From: Anoplolepis gracilipes
Lineage: Eukaryota > Arthropoda > Insecta > Hymenoptera > Formicidae
NCBI RefSeq assembly: GCF_047496725.1
Contig: NC_132970.1
Coordinates: 17,226,501-17,290,500 of the forward strand
Direction of reading: 5' to 3'
Length of the DNA: 64,000 nucleotides
Positions 1-10,590 of this stretch are shown piece by piece. The notes under the pieces are model-generated. The model was not told the origin of the DNA. It saw only the letters and a list, made by a program, of their open reading frames with translations, and made no database searches. Position 1 is the first letter of the stretch; the number at the start of each line of letters is the position of its first letter. Position numbers and translations under genes: made by a program.

Positions 1-936
1 TGTAAACAATATTTCTGCTAATAGTAATACTATCTATATGTAAAAATTAAAAGAGATTATACATTATATATTTTGACATTTATATAGAATGTGTATATAT
101 GTATATAACTATGATTTCGAAAGAAATTTTTTTTTTTTTGCGACTAGATATTTATTTATTCTCGTGTCATTTTATTTTGTTTCAAATTATGTAAAGTTAT
201 TAATAAATATGAATGAACAAGCTATGAAAAATTAGAATAAGACTAGCGTATTAAAACATAGACAATTATTGATTATTAACGCGTTTTTTATTAAATAAAT
301 TATTATGTTATATTAAAATATATGATTGTTGGGAATATATTCTAATTGTAAGATATTTCTTGTCCTTTTTTGGAGTTTGTGACACATACATTTATTAAAA
401 AAGAGAGAGAAATAAAGAGCCTAAAAACGTAATTTTCAATCTTCTATTAAAGAAACATTTAAAAAAGAGAAAAAGAAGAATATAATAAGATATAAAAGAA
501 TATAAACCAAATATATTATCAATTATTTTTTATTATATGCTCGAAAATATTAATTAATTTTATTTAAATAAATATGTCTTATATTGTAATTTATTTATAT
601 AAATATATCTTGTACCAATTTTTATGAGTTATAAACACCAAATACATCGTACATACTAATTAATACTCCCATTTTTATTCTTAATACTCGATTTAGAATC
701 GAAACAGAAATAAAATTTGCATCTTTTTTTTTACAGATTAGAATTAAGTAAAATCGTTGTATTTTCATGAAATCAGATAAAAAGATTACATTTTTATATT
801 AGCTATATATTAAAAATTCCCTCAATAAAATACAAAATAAAAATATCTTAATTTTTTTATTTACGATTATATCGATATATCGAATGTATCTTCTTTCTCG
901 CATTTTTTTCATCATGGAGTAGATATAAAGTCTGTC
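1..936. other. AT-rich flank, no gene seen
   Basis: This stretch is strongly AT-rich, with poly-A and poly-T runs and short TA tracts. No open frame of useful length, RNA gene or transposon end is visible. It lies about 2.2 kb upstream of the zinc-finger gene and could hold regulatory sites I cannot recognise. Confidence 0.6.
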
Positions 937-972
937 AAACGCGGCTACTAATTAAAATTAGTAGCCGCGTTT
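937..972. repeat. Perfect hairpin, 16-bp arms and 4-nt loop
   Basis: The left arm AAACGCGGCTACTAAT (937-952) is followed by TAAA and then by its exact reverse complement (957-972). The GC-rich arm ends stand out in AT-rich surroundings. It could be a binding site for a dimeric factor, a transposon footprint or an RNA stem. Only the symmetry is certain. Confidence 0.85.
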
Positions 973-1719
973 ATCGTATACGATAAAAAAATATTAATGT
1001 CTGTTATCAGAATTTTAAAAGAATCTGATTCTATCTCTATGAAAGACATGATTCAAAACATTTAACTGCTTTCCTAACTCTATTTTATTGATTAATTACA
1101 AACTTTGAATAAGTAAATAAATATCGACCAATGCTAATTAAACCGTAAATTTCTTTTCTAGATAAAGTATTTTTAATATTCTGTTTAATTGAATGGAAAT
1201 CAGAAATGAACTCTGAGAGAGTATTAAAGAAATCAAGTGGATTTGTTTTGGGTTTGACGTTTAGAATCGCGTTTCTAAAACATTAAATCTGAATCTTTAG
1301 ATTTTTCAACCGGAATCCATGTCTTTTTTGGGAAATCTGGCTAGATTCCAATTAGATTCAAAAAAAATTCCCTACGCCAAAACGCATTGCGTTGCTAATA
1401 ATTGTCTGTTTGAGTTGCATGAATAACAAGAAAGATCGTACATCGTGAAATGCCATCTGATACGCAATCTATAATTATTGAAATATAAAATTAATTATCG
1501 GAAGTTATAATTAAATTAATTAAGCGGAAGTCATAATAAAACCGTCATAAATTATTTCTTTATTTCTTTTTCTTATCGCGCTTTCATCATAGGAATTACT
1601 TCCTTTTACAAAATGATTGAAACTGATACTACTTTTTGAAATTCCCTAGAGTAAAAATATTAAAGTATATAATTAAAAAAGTTCTTAAAATACATTAAAA
1701 TCAAGTTATCATTTATATA
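973..1719. other. AT-rich intergenic sequence, nothing recognised
   Basis: The sequence is AT-rich, with no open frame, RNA gene or clear repeat that I can support. Confidence 0.55.
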
Positions 1720-1976
1720 GTTAAAGCTTCTTATTTGCGGCAGGTACCTATATATTTATAGATTCCGTGAATATAGAAAATCACGAATATAGAATTTCTT
1801 TTAAAAATCAGGCTTTTCTCCAGTGAAGATCAATATTCATGAAGAATTTAGAAAGATAGTAAAATAGAATTAAAATTTTGACCGCAAATACGGATTTTTT
1901 TTGGTTCCCAACAAAAAGAATAATTACAATTTTTATTCCGCGACTATCGAAAATATCGCGAATAAAGAGCTTTAAC
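1720..1976. mobile_element. Small terminal-inverted-repeat element (MITE-like)
   Basis: The left end begins GTTAAAGCTTCTTATTTGCG. The reverse complement of the right end begins GTTAAAGCTCTTTATTCGCG, giving imperfect inverted ends of about 20 bp around a 257-bp unit. There is no coding capacity and no clear target-site duplication, so the superfamily is unassigned. It may be an old non-autonomous DNA transposon. Confidence 0.5.
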
Positions 1977-2246
1977 ATTATATTTCCTTTTGAAAAATGT
2001 ATCTCTGAAATAAAAAAATTTGAAATGCGGAAAAAGAACCATTAGCTAAAATCTCAATAATATAAAATTGTTAATAAACTATTAATTCATTTTAATTTTA
2101 TAATTTTAATGTTTATGTTAAAGACTTCAATTATATTTCTTTGTTATTGAATCATCTTTCTACACGATCCAAGCTGTTTTCGCATTCGCACATGTTCTAT
2201 ATTTTGACGATATTTATAAATGAAAATGTTGACCATAAATAAATAA

Positions 2247-2293
<47 letters not shown>

Positions 2294-2390
2294 GTAATAT
2301 AAAATATATATGTATATGTATATGTATATTTATTTACATGTTTATATGTTTATATATTTATATTGTATTTATACATTTGCCATTCGAAGC
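1977..2390. other. AT-rich spacer with (TA)n microsatellite at 2250-2291
   Basis: This is AT-rich sequence containing about 20 TA dinucleotides, preceded by AAAT repeats. Composition changes sharply to GC-rich at about 2390, where the 5' flank of the zinc-finger gene begins. No gene is seen. Confidence 0.65.
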
Positions 2391-2477
2391 GTTTCGCGAA
2401 GCGAACATTCACTTGCGGGTTAAACAGCTGTTGACCCCCGCGATCACGATCGCGATTCACGTTTCCGGATTCCCCCC

Positions 2478-2505
2478 CGCGGGACGCACGCGCGTGCGTC
2501 CCGCG
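2478..2505. repeat. Perfect 28-bp GC-rich palindrome
   Basis: The half-site CGCGGGACGCACGC (2478-2491) is followed with no spacer by its exact reverse complement (2492-2505). It lies about 600 bp upstream of the predicted start codon, inside the GC-rich 5' flank. Confidence 0.85.
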
Positions 2506-2650
2506 TGCTCGCCGTCGCAGCACGCAAACCGGCATCTAACGTCAGACCGTGTGCGGCGTGCGGCCCCGTGCAAGCCGGGTCCGGGTCGAAACGTCGCGCG
2601 ACGGCGAACGACGCGCGGACCAGCTGTGGCTTTTTCTTCCCCCTGAATCC

Positions 2651-2680
2651 GGGGCCGGGGCCGGGGCCGGGGCCGGGGCC
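2651..2680 (+). repeat. (GGGGCC)5 hexanucleotide tract
   Basis: Five exact GGGGCC units lie head to tail on the same strand as the gene, about 430 bp upstream of its ATG. Runs of four Gs at this spacing can form G-quadruplexes, a general property of this repeat. Whether the tract is transcribed is unknown. Confidence 0.9.
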
Positions 2681-3108
2681 CGTTCCCCGCGAGCAGGCCC
2701 ATTTTGCCTCGGATACCTGCCACCAGGTGGCTCCACCAGCAGTACCCAGCAACGGCGGGCAGGGGCAGTCTTCGGGGCGCCTTTGCACCGCTAGCATCGC
2801 GCGCGCGTATCCTCTTTGTTGTTACCGTCGAGTACGTTCGAGTACACCGTATCAGGGGAATGACCGTTTCGGGGATCGCCAGCGAGAACATGTGACGAGA
2901 TCTCGTCAAAGAGTGTTTTGTATACCGGAAGAACCGGAGCACCCCGGAAGGACACCGGCACGTGTGGTTGCAACACAACACCCAATTCAAAATCCCGTCT
3001 GGAACCGTCAAATCAAGAATCACCGATCGCTTTGCCAATGATACCGGCGGGACACGGGAGGTGCGCGTTCCAGAGGCTAATCCGGGACGATTTGAACGAC
3101 GGTGGAGG

Positions 3109-4115
3109 ATGCAGCAACAGCAGCAGCAGCAGCAACAAGAAGAGCGGCAGCAGCAGGAGGAGGAACAGGAACAACGGAGGCTCATAATGGTACCGTCGTC
3201 ATCCACCTCGTCCCCGTCGTCGTCCTCGTCGACCACGCTCGCGACCGATCCGCGCGAGGCCGACGAGCACGTGATGGAGATTGACGGGCTCGCGACCGGC
3301 TGCTCCGAGCTGCCCAATCTCGCGCTCCAGAGCGTCGCCCTGCGACTTCAGAGCGTCGCCCTCCTCTCTGCGCTCCAGCGTGCGGCGCTCCTGCCGGGAC
3401 ACGCCGCCGCGGCCGCCCTGAATCTGCAAGCCTTGGAGACGTATCTCACGCTTCATCGTCTTCACGCGAGCAGCGCGTCTTCCGGCGTAGCGGCTTCCGT
3501 CGCCGCGACGGTCAATCAAAAGTGTTCGTCGTCGAGTATCCTGACCTCGACGACGGCGACGACGACCGCTGTCAAGGACGACGCGCCGACGGTGGATCAG
3601 CTGCTGCGCGCGGCCGAGGACGACGAGGCGCGTCTGGAGTTTGTCGCCGACGATAATCTGACCCTGGCCCTGCTATCCCCGGAATTTCTGTCGAACGAGA
3701 CGTCCGGGACGAGCGGCTCCTCTTCCGGGCATCACGAGCTGCTGCTGCGACGAATATCCGAGGGAAATAATCGCGCGAGCGCCTCGTCGACGACGACGAC
3801 GACGTCGGTCTCACGATCCTCGTCCACAGGCATCCTCCCGCCGTCCTCGTCCACCTCCTCGGGCTGCTCCTCGTCCTCGTCCTCGTCCTCCTCCTCGTCC
3901 GCCCAACACGCTTCGATCACGGTGGACTCGAGTGTACCAAGGACTTGCCGGACGTCCAGACCTAAGAAACAGTTTATTTGTAAGTTCTGTAGCCGACAGT
4001 TTACAAAGAGCTACAATCTGCTGATCCACGAGAGGACGCACACCGACGAGCGGCCGTACTCGTGCGACATATGCGGCAAAGCCTTCCGACGGCAGGATCA
4101 TCTCAGAGATCACAG
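3109..4115 (+). CDS. Coding exon 1: N-terminal region and zinc fingers 1-2 of Odd-family protein
   Basis: The start at 3109 is the first in-frame ATG after an upstream stop, with A at -3. A second good start at 3187 (A at -3, G at +4) would remove a Gln/Glu-rich leader and give 423 residues. Residues 1-25 are rich in Q and E. Residues about 67-118 are leucine/alanine-rich and likely helical. Serine-rich stretches lie before the fingers, the largest at about residues 230-275, and are low-complexity. Finger 1 spans residues 289-311 (FICKFC...HERTH) and finger 2 begins at 317. The exon ends in CACAG before GTAAC, splitting an arginine codon (phase 2). Reading through the donor gives AGG then TAA, so an unspliced message stops at once after finger 2. 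Confidence 0.92.
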
Positions 4116-5061
4116 GTAACATTGACGATCATCTATCATTTTTTTTTTTTTTTTTTTTATGAGAATGCACTTTACACACGAGCAAGTTTTTGCGCGATAC
4201 GTATTGCTGCACGTGTGTGCCAAAAATAATTTAAATGATTAATGAGGAAGCTTAATTTTTTGTATAAATTGATGAGTTTGCAGTCTTGACACTAACAAAA
4301 ACTTTTATGTCCACTTCTATTCACGTATATAGATGTTTTCATGTCACGTTTAATATTACATAAATATTATACATATTGACATTTACCGAGAGACAAATTA
4401 TAATAATATTTTACGACAATAAATTGTAATCATAAATAATATAATATAATATTTATTAAAATAATATTAGCAAAATTTATTTTTTAAATTATTAACAACA
4501 ACAGTATGTAAATTTGTATTTGCATTTATATAAATCATACCAACTAGTATACTTTTAATCGATTAAAATAATTTTTTTTCAATTAATTTTCTTGCAATGA
4601 ATGCACGCGGAGGAAATAAATCCTCTGACGACAGGGTTACGTAAGAAAATTGAGTTGAGCATTAGTGCGTAAAAGTTTCAATGACGGTTTACGCGTATAT
4701 TTATCGAATTCATTCCTTTCGTGCGCTGGAGAGAAGATTTAGAGACCTCCGCGTATATTTATCTCTTTATCGCGTCGCAATTAATTACACGCAACGCAAC
4801 GATTTACGAACGGACAAATCCGCGGAACGCCTTCTCCACCTCGCGTAATTACGACGATGATCGAATGACGTGTATATTACATTTAATGCTCAACATGTCA
4901 CAATATATTCATTTTTCATATAGTCGCGACGTTTTTTCAGTCTTGTTTAATAACAGCGTTGTGTTATATTACTTGGTGATTATTTTTTTTAACGATTATT
5001 ATTTTTCGAGTATTAAAAAGAAACTAGCAAGATTAAAGCTATATAATTTTATGAGAGAGGG

Positions 5062-5095
<34 letters not shown>

Positions 5096-5154
5096 AAGAG
5101 GAAGTTAGTCGCAAGATTCAAACTAAAAAGAATATATTTTTTTTCACGTTGCAG
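4116..5154 (+). other. Phase-2 intron (1039 bp) between fingers 2 and 3
   Basis: The donor is CAG/GTAAC at 4115/4116. The acceptor is TTGCAG at 5149-5154, preceded by a T-rich tract. Joining the exons restores HRYIHSKEKPF, the conserved linker between fingers 2 and 3, which confirms both sites. The intron is AT-rich, with a poly-T run at about 4139-4159 and a poly-A run of about 30 at 5065-5094. An open frame entering exon 2 from 4721 is intronic and not coding. Confidence 0.93.
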
Positions 5155-5497
5155 GTATATCCACAGCAAAGAGAAACCGTTCAAGTGCACCGAGTGCGGC
5201 AAAGGATTCTGTCAAAGCAGGACGCTGGCTGTCCACAAGATTTTGCATATGGAGGAATCGCCGCACAAATGTCCCGTTTGCGCCAGGAGCTTCAATCAGA
5301 GGAGCAACCTTAAGACTCATCTTCTTACGCACACGGACATTAAGCCGTATCATTGCGCCTCCTGCGGCAAGGTCTTTCGCAGGAATTGCGATCTGAGGAG
5401 ACACTCGTTGACCCACAATCTCGGAGTACCGTCGTCGCCGCCGTCGGATATTCCCGTTTCCGGTACGAGCACCATCGTCCTTCAGGAGACATCTTAG
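5155..5497 (+). CDS. Coding exon 2: zinc fingers 3-5 and C-terminus of Odd-family protein
   Basis: The exon completes the finger 2 histidine spacing (YIH) and encodes finger 3 (residues 345-367, FKCTECGKGF), finger 4 (373-395, HKCPVCARSF) and finger 5 (401-423, YHCASCGKVF). Every C2H2 ligand is present, and the linkers SKEKP and TDIKP are intact. After finger 5 only 26 residues remain before TAG at 5495-5497, rich in Ser and Pro. An eh1-type Groucho-binding motif (FxIxxIL-like), reported near the C-terminus of Drosophila Odd, is not visible. Either this paralogue lacks it or another 3' exon exists. Translation of this exon is well supported because all three fingers are undamaged. Confidence 0.93.
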
Positions 5498-5897
5498 TGT
5501 CGACCCTCTTTTTTCAAACGACTCGAGATAAAACCGTCCACATCATGACACCCCTTCTTCCAATGGATCGATATTCAGATATTAATTAAGTAAGAACGCC
5601 ATGATATAATTCGATTTCGATCTCCTCTGTTTCGCGAGTTTCGCACTGTCTTTCTACCTGCCTTGTACTTATCTATCATCGTTAGAGCGTAATCATTGTT
5701 ATGTACATCACGATAAGTGGTATATCGTATACGGAGATTCGTGCACGTTTAGATCTATAATTGTTCTATGTTATGCGATACTTTCTGATAATAACGTATA
5801 GCCGAGAGAAATGTCTCTTTTTTTTTTTTTTTTTCAATTGTGTACCTACTACTGTACGTGTCTGTTGTGTTCTGCCTGTACGTGTGTGTAAAATAAA
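5498..5897 (+). other. Probable 3' UTR with AATAAA poly-A signal
   Basis: The stop codon is followed by about 400 bp of non-coding sequence ending in a canonical AATAAA at 5892-5897. T-rich sequence follows (TTTATTATTATTTTTT), fitting a cleavage region near 5910-5925. Upstream are several TGTAC and TGTGT motifs and a T18 run near 5820. No alternative signal closer to the stop was noticed. Confidence 0.7.
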
Positions 5898-5925
5898 CAT
5901 TTATTATTATTTTTTAATTCAGAGT

Positions 5926-7113
5926 CTCGTCTACACCCTCAATTATTCTCTTTGCGCAACCGATTGATCGGGCAAATCGAAAATCAATCCTAATTTTTAT
6001 TTCCACAAATGAGATTTTATATAATCGAGATTTCCTACATGCATTTTACTCTAATTCTTTTTGAAAAAAAAAAAGAAAATAAAAAATTGATTTTAACAAA
6101 GGATATTGCTAGACTTGTCACGACAGCATTGATCGTGCTGATTTCCCGAAATTCAGCAGAGTACGAGCGAGGTGGGCACGCGCCCGATTTAACACACGTG
6201 AACAAGAAAGGTCTGTCTAGATATAGAACCGCGAAATGTCTTTCAGCCAGCTAAATCCTCCCCTGTGTGATTCTCCCAGATGTATAAATCAGGTGTTATA
6301 TAGTATTCCACACTGGCTTAGTCGGGCGAGAGTATGTCGGACCGAATTCCGATCTCTCTGGTATTAAACCAGGAGGATCTCTTCGCCTCTTCCTTTTTTA
6401 TCCGTTCCGCATATCCAGGCTAGGATATAAGCCGATGACGGGCCGGAGAAGAGGAAGAAGAGGAGAAACAAAAGGGCACGGCCGGAGAAGTTAAAGAGGT
6501 GGAGGAAAAGGAGGAGCAGGAGGACGAAACGCGACGTGTATTGTGTTACAAAGAACGGGGCCGCCAGGTGCGCGCGGGACATGACACCGCGATATGTCTA
6601 GAGTTACGTTTCTCTTCTCGAAGGTACCGGGAGAGAGAGAGAGAGAGAAAGAGAGAGGAGAGATGGGGCCCTCAACGACGCTATTTCGGGGATCTATCCC
6701 GGTCCTCTCCTCCGGCGTGTCGATAAGAGAGAATCTCGCACCGGACCGGTCGACCGGTCTCGAAAAGACGCCCTACACGACTAACGTATGTATGTATGTT
6801 AAGGTGTATGCGCACGTAAACCCGGAGACTCCCGGGTTCTCGAGCTTTCATAAATTCTTACCGGCGGACGTTTTACCGCGAATTACGGCTCGTCGTTTTA
6901 CCGCAAAACCCGCGTTCACCAAATCGTGTTTACGGCGTCGCAGTCGGGATATATACATATGGGAAAGAACGCCAGGGATAATGTCCTGGATGATGTTGAA
7001 TGACTTCTCTCGACTAAGACTCTTTGTGTCGTGTATTACTTTCATAAAGTAGCAACGTTCGTCACGTTCAAGGACGCTGCAGAACCTTAAAATGTCCCTA
7101 TTAAGGCGGGCAC
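5926..7113. other. Intergenic sequence downstream of the gene, no gene seen
   Basis: AT-rich sequence to about 6120 is followed by a GC-richer, purine-rich block (6430-6760) with a short GAGA tract at about 6632-6662 and a (GTAT)n run near 6785. Open frames here are low-complexity (RERERE-type) and have no recognisable domain. Confidence 0.6.
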
Positions 7114-7527
7114 TCTGGGAAAAAAAAAAAAACAGGGTTACAACCCACTTTGGGGGCCCACGATTAGTAATCAAATTATTTGAATTATTCGTAATGTATT
7201 ATTTGAATTATTCTAACCCTAATTTTACGTAAATAATTTACTTTTAATTCCGCGTAACTAAAAATTGCAATTACTTTGGGAGAAATTTTGACCATTTTTT
7301 TTTTTAGTTAAGCAACTTAACGTTTTGATTAGTGCCCTTTAAGTAAAAATTACCTTTGCGTAATTGGATATCGATGGAACTAATTGAGAGAATTGGCTAG
7401 TATAACTTAAAAATCTTTGAAATAAATAGAATGGCTAATTGCAAAAATTAGTTATGAGCAATCTAAATAATTTGTTTACTAATCGTGCGTCCCAAAGTGG
7501 ATTGTAACCATGTTTTTTTTTCCCAGA
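7114..7527. mobile_element. 414-bp MITE with ~50-bp inverted ends and GCAC duplication
   Basis: The ends begin TCTGGGAAAAAAA, then a C-A-G-G or C-A-T-G step, then GTTACAA, then CCACTTTGGG. They continue on both sides to CACGATTAGTAA, giving about 50 bp of imperfect inverted repeat. The tetranucleotide GCAC flanks both sides (7110-7113 and 7528-7531), a likely target-site duplication. There is no open frame, so it is non-autonomous. The superfamily is not clear from a 4-bp duplication alone. Confidence 0.75.
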
Positions 7528-7531
7528 GCAC

Positions 7532-9928
7532 GTGTCCGAGAGCCCGGTTTAAGATTAACTTGACAATAGGAAAGACAAGCAAAGATAATCGCGAAAAGAT
7601 TTCAGAGTAAAATGGAAAAGGGAAGCTTGAATATTATTTTTCCAGGATTTACGGAAAATATATATTCAAAGAAAATAGAATTTACGACGTTACTAATGTC
7701 AATTAAAAATATAACGACACGTTGAATTAAAATATTGTATTTTTTATCTATACAGTCTGAAACCTCTTAGATCCAATATCATCGATATTATTGAACGATA
7801 AGATCAAAGTCATCGTAAATTTTACTCACTCGTTTTAGTTAATTATGCGTCTGTAAGCGGAGATTATTTTAAAAGTGTTTGCACAATAATTTCCGCACAA
7901 CTGATGTATTATCCTACTCTCTTTCATTACCCCGAGAAATTTCGCGCCTGGGAAGATTATATAATTTAACGCTTATATAATTATACAGAAAGCGTAAGAG
8001 CGTAGGCGGCACATCCTTAATCAAGACGATCGTACTATAATGAATATCGAAGCCATCTCGTTGCATTTTTCCGATCGTGTGCGGTTAAATGTAATAAATA
8101 CGTATGATATATAATCATGTATAATAAATAATGTAAAATAATGTAATGCAATAATGTATAATAATTGTGTGTAATTTGGATAAGAGTGGAGAAATACCAA
8201 AGGAGCGAAGGGGCGACTGAAAAAAACGGATGCAGCGCGTTTGGTGACGATACCGAATGGAGCAAGGGTACTTCTCGGGCACGGTGCGAAGAATCGTAGA
8301 GGTGAGGAAGCGAAGGGAAGGGGAGGGAAAGAGGGAAGCTAAGGGGACATAGAAGGACCACACGCACGCGCCGCCCACAGATACGCTATCACTTGGCTAC
8401 AACCCGACGTGATCTGCATACGCGTGTCCCCTCTTCGTCACGGAGCGGGGGAAAAAAAAGGAAAAGGGCCGAGGAAGAGAGAAGAGCAAGAGAGCATATT
8501 CTCTCCCGTGTTCCCCCTACTTACGTCCTCCACCCCTTCGATCTATCTGCGCTGATTTAAGGAGTCGACGAGGCATCGATAACGCGACGATCGCGTCTAT
8601 CTCTTTTTCTCTTTTTCTTTTTTTTTTCTCTTCACACGTTGCGTCTCACGTGGGTAAATTCGATCGTAGAGATGAGACTTTTTATAACGTCAAGCGGGCA
8701 GTTTGTATATATCGTGATGAATCCGTCGTTTACCGTCTTGTTTCATATTTCTGTATATCTCGATGCGAGAAAGATTTCACTGCTCGCGGCATTTAATTTT
8801 TTATATATTTCTGCTTGAAAGTTGTTTATTTCTTATTTAAAATTTTTCAAAAATTAAAAAATTTAATAAAAAAATTATTTTATATTAATATTTATTAAAA
8901 AAAGTATTGTATATGTATTATTTTATATTACATATTACATATTTTATTTTTATTAATAAAAATTATTATTAATAAAGATAAAATACATATATTTAATATA
9001 CTCTCTTGTACAATTTTCAGTTTAATTAAAAAATAGATCTTTCCTACTTGGATCAAAATTAATATACATATCATCAGTTTGCTATATTACAGAGGAAGCA
9101 ATCTCTTATTTTATACTTCTAATGCTATCAGACTTTTAGGCAACGAAATAAGAAGAGAATTTTAGATATTAACATAATACGTATATCGTAAGAGAATATC
9201 TTTCGCGACGAACAGCGATTGCTCGATGATTTTTCCGAAAAACGATCCAGCAATAAAACGATTATATTACGGCCGCGTAATGCTAGTTATATCGATTTCA
9301 TCCGCAAATCATCATAAAGAGAGCCGATCCTCAGTCGCGGGTCATTAATCCGCGAGGCTTCGAGTTGCACAATGCGTTACTCCTCCTTCGTGCTTCTCCC
9401 GCGAATAATTTCGATACTTTCGCAGCCTTCCGAAACGACGCACCCTACTCGTTGCGTAACTCAATCCCGGCGTATTTACTACTTATGCAAATTGAAATCG
9501 AGCGATCCCGCGTAAACCGTAAATTTATTTCAATGAGAGAAAGAGAGACAAATATCGCGTTGTCGTCAAGCCGCGTGATCGCGTGATCGGTACACAAGCG
9601 TATATCGGTGGAAGAGAGGATCTTCCGAAGCGCTCGAGATCACCTCCCCCCCCCCCCCCTCTTCAGTATATGCATATGGTTTTTTTTTCCTTTATCGTAT
9701 CTACGCACCGGGGTATAACATCTCCATACGCGGGAGAGAGCCGAGTTGTATATAGGTATTTACCGATATACGATCGGCGGATAGTCGTCGTTGCACGCGC
9801 GAAAGGCGGCCACCCGCGATAGGGTACTCCAGACGTGCGTATCTCGCTTAACGGAATCGCGCCAGAAGAATTTATTAACAGACCCGACAGACCTATTGCT
9901 GACGCGATGATGACACGCATCCTCAATT
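7532..9928. other. Intergenic sequence without a supported gene
   Basis: AT-rich sequence alternates with GC-richer patches at 8200-8700 and 9200-9900. It includes a C-run at about 9645-9659 and polypyrimidine tracts. Open frames of 60-110 codons lack domains and match chance expectation. No RNA gene or transposon end was recognised. Confidence 0.55.
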
Positions 9929-9932
9929 TTAA

Positions 9933-10590
9933 CCCTCAAATTGAATACGTTTTTTTGGCACCGTAATCCTGAACACGTGGGTAACTGGAGTCCGAGTTAA
10001 TTTTTGTACTCTAAAATTACTTTAAAAAATTCTAAAAAAATTTCCACGTCTTCTTTTAAGTTTAAACTAAAAGTTTATGTAGTAAAGTTAAAGAAAACAT
10101 ATTTTTAAATACTATATTTTTGTTATTTGTTGGATCAAGATTTGGAAAAATAGATGTTTTATATAAAAATTAATAAAAATTTGAAAAAATAATTTTGAAT
10201 AAAAAGGTTTCCAAGAATTTTTAGTTCAAAGTTCAAAGTTTACGAAAAAAATACTATATGTCTACGGTTTTAAAAAAATATAATTATTTGAACGATCGAA
10301 AGTGAGTAATTTTCAGATATAAAAAAATGTATTTTTTTTGAGGCAAAATTTTTTTTTTAATCTTTAGGTAATTTATTTGAAAGAAAAGTGAAAACAAAAT
10401 GTAATTTACATTACAATCTATGGTATAAAAATTGATTAATACATACAACCTCTGTTTGTTGCTCGTTATCATTAACAAAAGACATTTTTGTTGGGATAAA
10501 TTTTCAACCTCGAGATTTTATTAATATTTTTTTAAAACAATGAATTAAAAATGGCACAGACACGAAAGACCCACGTGTTCCGTTTGAGGG
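9933..10590. mobile_element. piggyBac-like non-autonomous element (TTAA target)
   Basis: The element is bounded by TTAA on both sides (9929-9932 and 10591-10594). Its ends read CCCTCAAA inward from the left and, as reverse complement, CCCTCAAA from the right. A shared ACACGTGGGT motif follows a few tens of bases in. TTAA targets with CCC ends are the hallmark of the piggyBac superfamily. The 658-bp interior is AT-rich with no transposase, so this would be a MITE-type relative. Confidence 0.75.

Larger units (their letters stand above)
2391..3108 (+). promoter_or_regulatory. GC-rich 5' flank and probable 5' UTR of the Odd-family gene
   Basis: GC content rises abruptly here and stays high into exon 1, as at a CpG-island-like promoter. 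The sequence includes an E-box palindrome AACAGCTGTT (2423-2432), a 28-bp palindrome and a (GGGGCC)5 tract. In the reading frame of exon 1 the last upstream stop is TGA at 2893-2895, and there is no ATG between it and 3109. Sequence close to the ATG is therefore probably 5' UTR. No TATA box or transcription start could be fixed. Confidence 0.5.
3109..5897 (+). other. Gene locus: Odd-skipped family (Odd/Sob/Bowl) zinc-finger transcription factor
   Basis: Two coding exons, 3109-4115 and 5155-5497, join into a 449-residue protein with five C2H2 fingers. It should be a nuclear DNA-binding regulator. In insects Odd-family proteins act in segmentation, leg-joint formation and gut patterning. The finger order and linkers, with TKSYNLLIHERTH in finger 1 and RRQDHLRDHRYIH in finger 2, are the family signature also seen in vertebrate OSR1 and OSR2. 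Drosophila Odd has four fingers, Sob and Bowl five, and Drumstick two. The count here and the HMEESPHKCPVC linker point towards the Bowl-like or ancestral form, but I cannot choose the paralogue without an alignment, so no symbol is given. It is the only convincing gene in the window. Confidence 0.93.

Noticed and set aside
2962..3108. Upstream extension of the exon 1 frame
   Set aside because: The frame is open from 2896, but no ATG occurs before 3109. The codon at 2962 is GTG, and non-ATG starts are rare in animals.
2457..3317. 286-codon minus-strand open frame opposite exon 1
   Set aside because: It is antisense to clearly conserved coding sequence and its Ser/Cys/Arg runs are the complement of CAG- and TCG-rich codons.
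4721..5154. Open frame running into exon 2 from the intron
   Set aside because: It is AT-rich with a poly-lysine stretch from an A-run. The acceptor at 5153-5154 and conserved linker show that coding starts at 5155.
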